In this document: positions 14,082 through 17,773 of the stretch, in pieces
Layout: each line of letters starts with the position of its first letter
Position numbering within the stretch: the first letter of the stretch is position 1
The notes under the pieces: generated by a model
The model's input: the letters and a program-made list of their open reading frames with translations, nothing else
Database searches by the model: none
Told to the model about the DNA's origin: nothing
Translations under genes and position numbers: made by a program
Origin: JASHZA01 sp035624865
GTDB taxonomy: Bacteria > Desulfobacterota > Binatia > Binatales > Binataceae
Direction of reading: 5' to 3'
Assembly: GCA_035624865.1 (NCBI GenBank)
Contig: DASPQS010000033.1
Location: 1-17,773, forward strand
DNA length: 17,773 bases

Positions 14082-16955
14082 ATGGCCGATCAGCCTCTCG
14101 ATCAAATCGCCTTTCCTCAAGCACTGCGAACGGGCGAGGAGCGCCTCTTCAAAAGTCGTCCGAAATGGGCGGCGCCAGCCGGCGGGCAGAAGCCTCAACT
14201 CGTGGGCGTCGCGCTATCCGGCGGCGGAATTCGGAGCGCGACCTTTTGCCTCGGCGTCTTCCAGGCGCTGGCCAAACTCAAGCTGCTCAAGGAAATCGAC
14301 TACCTTTCGAGCGTATCCGGCGGCGGCTATTTCGCCGCCTTCCTCGGCCGGATCTTCACGCGCGATGATGTAGCCAGCGTCGAGCAAGTTGAGAATATTC
14401 TCTCGCCGGACCGTGCCGGGCAGGCGATCGATCCCGGGACTGCGAATTGGAAGGAAGGCGTATTCCGCTGGTTGCGCGAGAACGGGCGCTATCTCTCGCC
14501 CAAGGGCGCCGGTGATCTACTGCTCGACCTCGCAGTAGTGTTCCGCAATTGGGTTTCGCTGCAGATCGTGCTGGCTCTTTTCGTCTTTGCCCTTTTCTTC
14601 GCGGCGCAGCTCGTGCGCCACGCGATAGAGGGAAGCTGGTCCGCTCTCACCGAATTCGACCGGCTCTTCGCCTTCGACGGTTATTTGTGGTGGAGCCCGT
14701 ACACTCTGCTCTCAGGCCTGATCCTGGTACTGGTGGCTTTCCCTCTCGGATGGGCCTACTGGCTGGTCACGGAAAGCGACCCCGGCGACGAATCAAACCG
14801 CCTCGGAGAGGACAAAGGGTGGTGCCGGCGGTTTCAGCCACCCCAGATTTGGACCGTTCTTGCAGTCGCAATCGGCGCATTAGCAGCCATTGTTATCGGA
14901 TTGGTACGGGGGCCGAGAGCGCTCACCATAGTCGCCGTCCTGACGCTCGCCGCAAGCCTCATGACCGGGGGCTTCTGGTATTTCGCCATCCTAACGGCGA
15001 TAGTCGCCGAAAAAGACCCTCACGAACGGCTCTACAGGGGCGCCGAGCTGCGCAAGCGCCTCTCCGTCTGGCTCAAGTCAGCCTTCGCCGCGTTGCTCGC
15101 AATTCTCGCCTTTGCGCTGATCGATTCGGCTGGCCAAACGATCTACGTGCTCGATCGGGCCTGTAATTTCCATCCGTATAAATGGATCGTTGCCCTGTTG
15201 GGACCGATCGGCGTCATCGCGCCGTTCGCAAAGTGGCTGTTTTCCCTGGCATCGGGAAACACCAAGAGCAAACACCTTTCACCGTCGCTCAAACTGATCG
15301 CCGGCGTGGGGGCGGCGGTCGTAATCATCCCGGTTATCGTGGGGATTGACTCATTGTCACACGCTGTTGCCTTCGGCGGCGCCATTCCGGCGAACGCCCC
15401 GACAGCGATCATCGCGCCCCCGCCGTCTCCATGCACCGCGACGGTCACGGCCGGGGGCATAAGTTACAGGTGCACTAGCTCCTCGGCGCCGTCCGCAAGC
15501 CAGGACGGTGACCGGTGTCAGCCGGCTGGTCTTGCGCGCAAGGGCGATCCTCTCCTGTTTGTGCGCCTCGTCGCAGCCCTCGCGGGGGCGCTCATTCTGT
15601 CGCTTCTGCTGGGGCGGAACTGGCCGTTCCTTAATCGCTCGGCTCTGAGCACGATCTACACCGACCGTCTGACCAGGGCCTATCTTGGCGCATCGAATCA
15701 CTCGCGCTACGAGTCGTCCGAGGGCGGCGTGAGCGACGTGATGCGGGGCGACGATCTCCCGCAAGAGGAATACTGGGACACCGGCCGGAAGGGTCGCTAC
15801 AGCAAAGGCATGCCGATTCACCTGGTTAACGTTACGATCAACGAGAACATCGACCCACACAGCCAGCTTCAGCAGCAGGACCGCAGGGGAATCGGGATGG
15901 CGCTCGGACCGGCGGGTGTGAGCGCCGGGGTCCGCCATCATGTGGTCTTCCGGCCGTCGGAGAGCGAACGCGATCAATACCGCGACGCCACCATCTATCC
16001 CTCCGATGCTTTCCGCGTCTTCGAGTACCCGAACAACTATTACAACGGGCAACCTCTGTCGCTGGGCAAATGGGTCGGCATTTCAGGTGCCGCGCTCGCC
16101 ACCGGCCTGGGCTCGCGCACCAGTCTCGGCCTCAGCATCCTCACCGGCTTCTTCAACCTGCGCTTGGGTCAATGGTGGGACTCGGGAACCGATCAGCATC
16201 GGGACCACCCGAGCGACGGCAAAAGACCCCGTATGACCCTGGCTCGACGGCTCGAAGGGTTCTTCAAATGCGTTCTGCCGGTCCAGGCCTTCGTGCTCGA
16301 CGAGATCCTCGCGCGCTTCCGGGGAACGGAGCAGCGGTGGTGGTATCTAAGCGATGGCGGCCACTTCGAGAATCTTGGCGCCTACGAACTGATCCGCCGC
16401 AGGCTACCGTTAATCGTAGTCATCGACGCCGGCGCCGACCCCGATTACGATTTCGAAGATCTAGCCAACTTGGTGCGTAAGGCGCGCCTCGATTTCAGCG
16501 CCGAAATCCGTTTCCTGGACCAGCAGGAGCTGGATTCGAAGGTGAATGCAGCCGTGCGTAAATTCTTCGGCACGCTCGACCAGCTGCGCCGAGGCTTGTG
16601 GGCCGAAGAACCCGTCACCGATCCCAACGCGCCACGCAAGCGGCTCTCAGTCGCTTCTGAAGAGGAGCGGCTCTCGCTTGCCCACGCCGCCTTGGCGGAG
16701 GTCAGGTATGACGGCAGTCCCGATCCCGCATCGATGCTTATGCTGATCAAGCCGACGCTGACAGGAGACGAACCGGCGGACGTGCTCCGATACCACGCCG
16801 AGCATCCGTCATTCCCACATCAAACGACCGCCGAACAGTTCTTCGACGAAGCGCAATGGGAAAGCTACCGGAGGCTCGGGCAGCACATCGCGACTCAACT
16901 TTTCCAGCCGGTAACGCCCGGCGGGGGATTCAATCCGGGCGCTATGCGATGCTAG
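14082..16955 (+). CDS. membrane-spanning patatin-like phospholipase
   Basis: This 957-residue protein belongs to the patatin-like acyl hydrolases, which cleave acyl esters of lipids with a Ser-Asp dyad. The oxyanion loop is SGGGIR (46-51), the nucleophile is Ser79 in SSVSGGGY, and the Asp is Asp758 in LSDGGHFENLG (756-766). Between them lie roughly eight hydrophobic segments, near 158-178, 206-230, 257-276, 281-308, 333-349, 367-388, 404-422 and 491-511, plus a Ser/Pro/Cys-rich loop at 440-485. The catalytic domain would therefore be split by a membrane domain. An upstream GTG at 13971 extends the frame by 37 codons, but the ATG at 14082 follows AAGGGGGGA at good distance and fits the family, so I use it. 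The elbow reads SVSGG rather than GxSxG, as I recall for this branch. Its stop is one base from that of the opposing gene. Confidence 0.88.
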   Translation: MADQPLDQIAFPQALRTGEERLFKSRPKWAAPAGGQKPQLVGVALSGGGIRSATFCLGVFQALAKLKLLKEIDYLSSVSGGGYFAAFLGRIFTRDDVASVEQVENILSPDRAGQAIDPGTANWKEGVFRWLRENGRYLSPKGAGDLLLDLAVVFRNWVSLQIVLALFVFALFFAAQLVRHAIEGSWSALTEFDRLFAFDGYLWWSPYTLLSGLILVLVAFPLGWAYWLVTESDPGDESNRLGEDKGWCRRFQPPQIWTVLAVAIGALAAIVIGLVRGPRALTIVAVLTLAASLMTGGFWYFAILTAIVAEKDPHERLYRGAELRKRLSVWLKSAFAALLAILAFALIDSAGQTIYVLDRACNFHPYKWIVALLGPIGVIAPFAKWLFSLASGNTKSKHLSPSLKLIAGVGAAVVIIPVIVGIDSLSHAVAFGGAIPANAPTAIIAPPPSPCTATVTAGGISYRCTSSSAPSASQDGDRCQPAGLARKGDPLLFVRLVAALAGALILSLLLGRNWPFLNRSALSTIYTDRLTRAYLGASNHSRYESSEGGVSDVMRGDDLPQEEYWDTGRKGRYSKGMPIHLVNVTINENIDPHSQLQQQDRRGIGMALGPAGVSAGVRHHVVFRPSESERDQYRDATIYPSDAFRVFEYPNNYYNGQPLSLGKWVGISGAALATGLGSRTSLGLSILTGFFNLRLGQWWDSGTDQHRDHPSDGKRPRMTLARRLEGFFKCVLPVQAFVLDEILARFRGTEQRWWYLSDGGHFENLGAYELIRRRLPLIVVIDAGADPDYDFEDLANLVRKARLDFSAEIRFLDQQELDSKVNAAVRKFFGTLDQLRRGLWAEEPVTDPNAPRKRLSVASEEERLSLAHAALAEVRYDGSPDPASMLMLIKPTLTGDEPADVLRYHAEHPSFPHQTTAEQFFDEAQWESYRRLGQHIATQLFQPVTPGGGFNPGAMRC

Positions 16956-16956
16956 C

Positions 16957-17301
16957 TCAGGTTCGCGTCAGCCATTCGCTCAGGTCGAGCGACATGTTGT
17001 CGCCTTCGGTCAGCATCAGCGACTTGGGCGATCGCCGCAGCATCAGCTTGGAAACGTCGAGATCCTCGGGCAACAGGTAGATGATATAGCCGGCTGAAAG
17101 CGACAGGAGCCGCACGCGCTCCTCGCCATGGCGCTCCGAGCCCGAGATTTCGTAGGGGTTGAGATGGAACGGGAAACCTCGCAGCCTGATCGTAGATTGG
17201 TCGTAGTCCTCAACGACGCCCACAAACATGCGGGTGTTGTCGTCCTTGTAAAGCCTCGGTTCGATGACCAGCAATTTATCGCCGTCCCGTAACGCCGGCA
17301 T
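16957..17301 (-). CDS. small conserved protein of unknown function, beta-rich
   Basis: I cannot name a function for this 114-residue protein. It begins MPALRDGDKLLVIEP, continues with RMFVGVVEDYDQSTIRLRGF and ends with LMLTEGDNMSLDLSEWL. The first half looks like a small beta-barrel (LSm/SH3-like) by alternation of hydrophobic residues. I recall similar deltaproteobacterial proteins with the form FVGEV------vkGy and VVTDGKGFSLD at the C-terminus, all unnamed. The ATG at 17301 is preceded by AGGAGGG with eight bases to spare and is much better supported than the ATG 19 codons upstream at 17358. There is no signal peptide or membrane segment. It converges on the patatin gene with one base between stops and is divergent from the ABC-F gene. 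Confidence 0.72.
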   Translation of the reverse strand: MPALRDGDKLLVIEPRLYKDDNTRMFVGVVEDYDQSTIRLRGFPFHLNPYEISGSERHGEERVRLLSLSAGYIIYLLPEDLDVSKLMLRRSPKSLMLTEGDNMSLDLSEWLTRT

Positions 17302-17433
17302 TTTCCTGCCCTCCTGGAGCGCCCGCTCAGAGCCAACTCTAACCTGAATCTTACGCATCCGACGCTTCTAAAGCGATGTTTTCTTTTTGCGACGCTCCAC
17401 GTTTCACCGTGGACTTTCGCGGCGCGACCGGCA

Positions 17434-17464
17434 GCGGTAGGATCATAGGTTTGACGCCTACCGC
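17434..17464 (+). promoter_or_regulatory. hairpin in the ABC-F leader, possible antiterminator
   Basis: GCGGTAGG and CCTACCGC are perfect 8-base arms around 15 bases. The right arm's last four bases are also the first four of the next hairpin (17461-17475), so only one can form at a time. This is the arrangement of an attenuator, but it is read only from base pairing. Confidence 0.4.
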
Positions 17465-17482
17465 CGCGACGGCGGGTCTTTA
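17461..17482 (+). terminator. terminator-like hairpin in the ABC-F leader
   Basis: CCGCCG and CGGCGG pair around CGA, followed by GTCTTTAA. The stem is short and G+C-rich with a brief T run, about 35 bases upstream of the ABC-F start. It competes with the preceding hairpin for 17461-17464. Confidence 0.35.
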
Positions 17483-17515
17483 ACGCTGACAGAAGCGGCG
17501 TTGCCCAGGGGTCCG

Positions 17516-17773
17516 ATGCTGACGCTCGACAAAATATCCAAATCTTACGGCGGCCGCGTCATTTTTGACGCCGTAAGCTGGTCGATGCCCGACGACGCCC
17601 GCGTCAGCCTCGTCGGTCTCAACGGCGCCGGCAAATCGACCCTGCTCCGGATAATCGCGGGTGTGGTCGAACCCGATTCGGGCCGCGTCTCGCGCCCGCA
17701 GCGCACCAGCGTGGGATATCTCGAGCAGGAGGCGTCGGAGATGGGCGGCCGGTCGGTGCTCGACGAGACCCTC
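17516..17773 (+). CDS. ABC-F family ATPase, 5' part
   Basis: The first 86 codons of the gene are in the window, which cuts it at 17773. It begins MLTLDKISKSYGGRVIFD and has the Walker A motif GLNGAGKST (34-42) and a Q-loop region SVGYLEQEA (70-78). The lack of a membrane domain, the ISKSYGGR start and the YLEQE form are those of ABC-F proteins, twin-ATPase translation factors that act at the ribosomal E site (EttA, Uup, YheS and antibiotic-protection types). Which subtype it is needs the rest of the gene. AGGGG lies five bases before the ATG. The leader may hold an attenuator, a control known for some ABC-F genes. Confidence 0.88.
   Translation, partial: MLTLDKISKSYGGRVIFDAVSWSMPDDARVSLVGLNGAGKSTLLRIIAGVVEPDSGRVSRPQRTSVGYLEQEASEMGGRSVLDETL

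Overview
The window is high-GC DNA, about two-thirds G+C in most lines, with tightly packed bacterial genes, frequent TTG/GTG starts and short stop/start overlaps. The gene families suggest a soil or groundwater Gram-negative bacterium with an acyl-CoA-centred metabolism, perhaps from a deltaproteobacterial or Binatia-like lineage. That placement is an inference from familiarity with the protein families; there is no rRNA or marker gene here to fix it.

Positions 61-8589 form one minus-strand directon. In transcription order it encodes a coiled-coil/TPR lipoprotein, a conserved protein of unknown function, a classical SDR, an acyl-CoA dehydrogenase that overlaps a secreted DUF4019 protein by TTGA, two separate MaoC/hotdog hydratase subunits, a GH57-type glycoside hydrolase, and an acetyl-CoA synthetase that overlaps the GH57 gene by ATGA. 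Dehydrogenase, hydratase pair and SDR supply the first three reaction types of a beta-oxidation-like cycle. Acs would re-activate free acetate. The first hydratase subunit lacks the catalytic His and the second has the full Asp/His pair, so they probably work as a heterodimer. The gap before the first hydratase subunit (4605-4802) holds a perfect 16-bp palindrome and two 54-bp repeats exactly 76 bp apart, whose hairpin stem differs by paired changes.

Positions 8703-11485 hold a plus-strand pair (exported beta-carbonic anhydrase, then an atypical SDR with Phe in place of the catalytic Tyr), followed by minus-strand genes for a small secreted PKD-domain protein and a classical SDR.

Positions 11652-14081 are the most disturbed part. 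An alpha/beta hydrolase gene is followed by a lower-GC minus-strand gene for a CYTH-like protein. Beyond it lies a second, truncated copy of the hydrolase gene's 3' end plus its downstream flank: 90 bp ungapped at about 90% identity, then weaker similarity through a terminator-like hairpin. The CYTH gene therefore sits inside a duplication, which suggests an insertion or recombination event.

Positions 14082-16955 encode a 957-residue patatin-like phospholipase whose catalytic Ser and Asp are separated by a multi-spanning membrane region. It is preceded by a 17-bp palindrome overlapping a possible promoter. The window ends with a small conserved minus-strand protein and the start of an ABC-F ATPase gene, whose leader can fold into two mutually exclusive hairpins.

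No tRNA, rRNA, CRISPR array, transposase or phage gene was recognised. I did not find a clearly new multi-gene system. The strongest leads are the duplication around the CYTH gene, the membrane patatin with its palindromic promoter region, the paired hairpin repeats, and the possible attenuator before the ABC-F gene.
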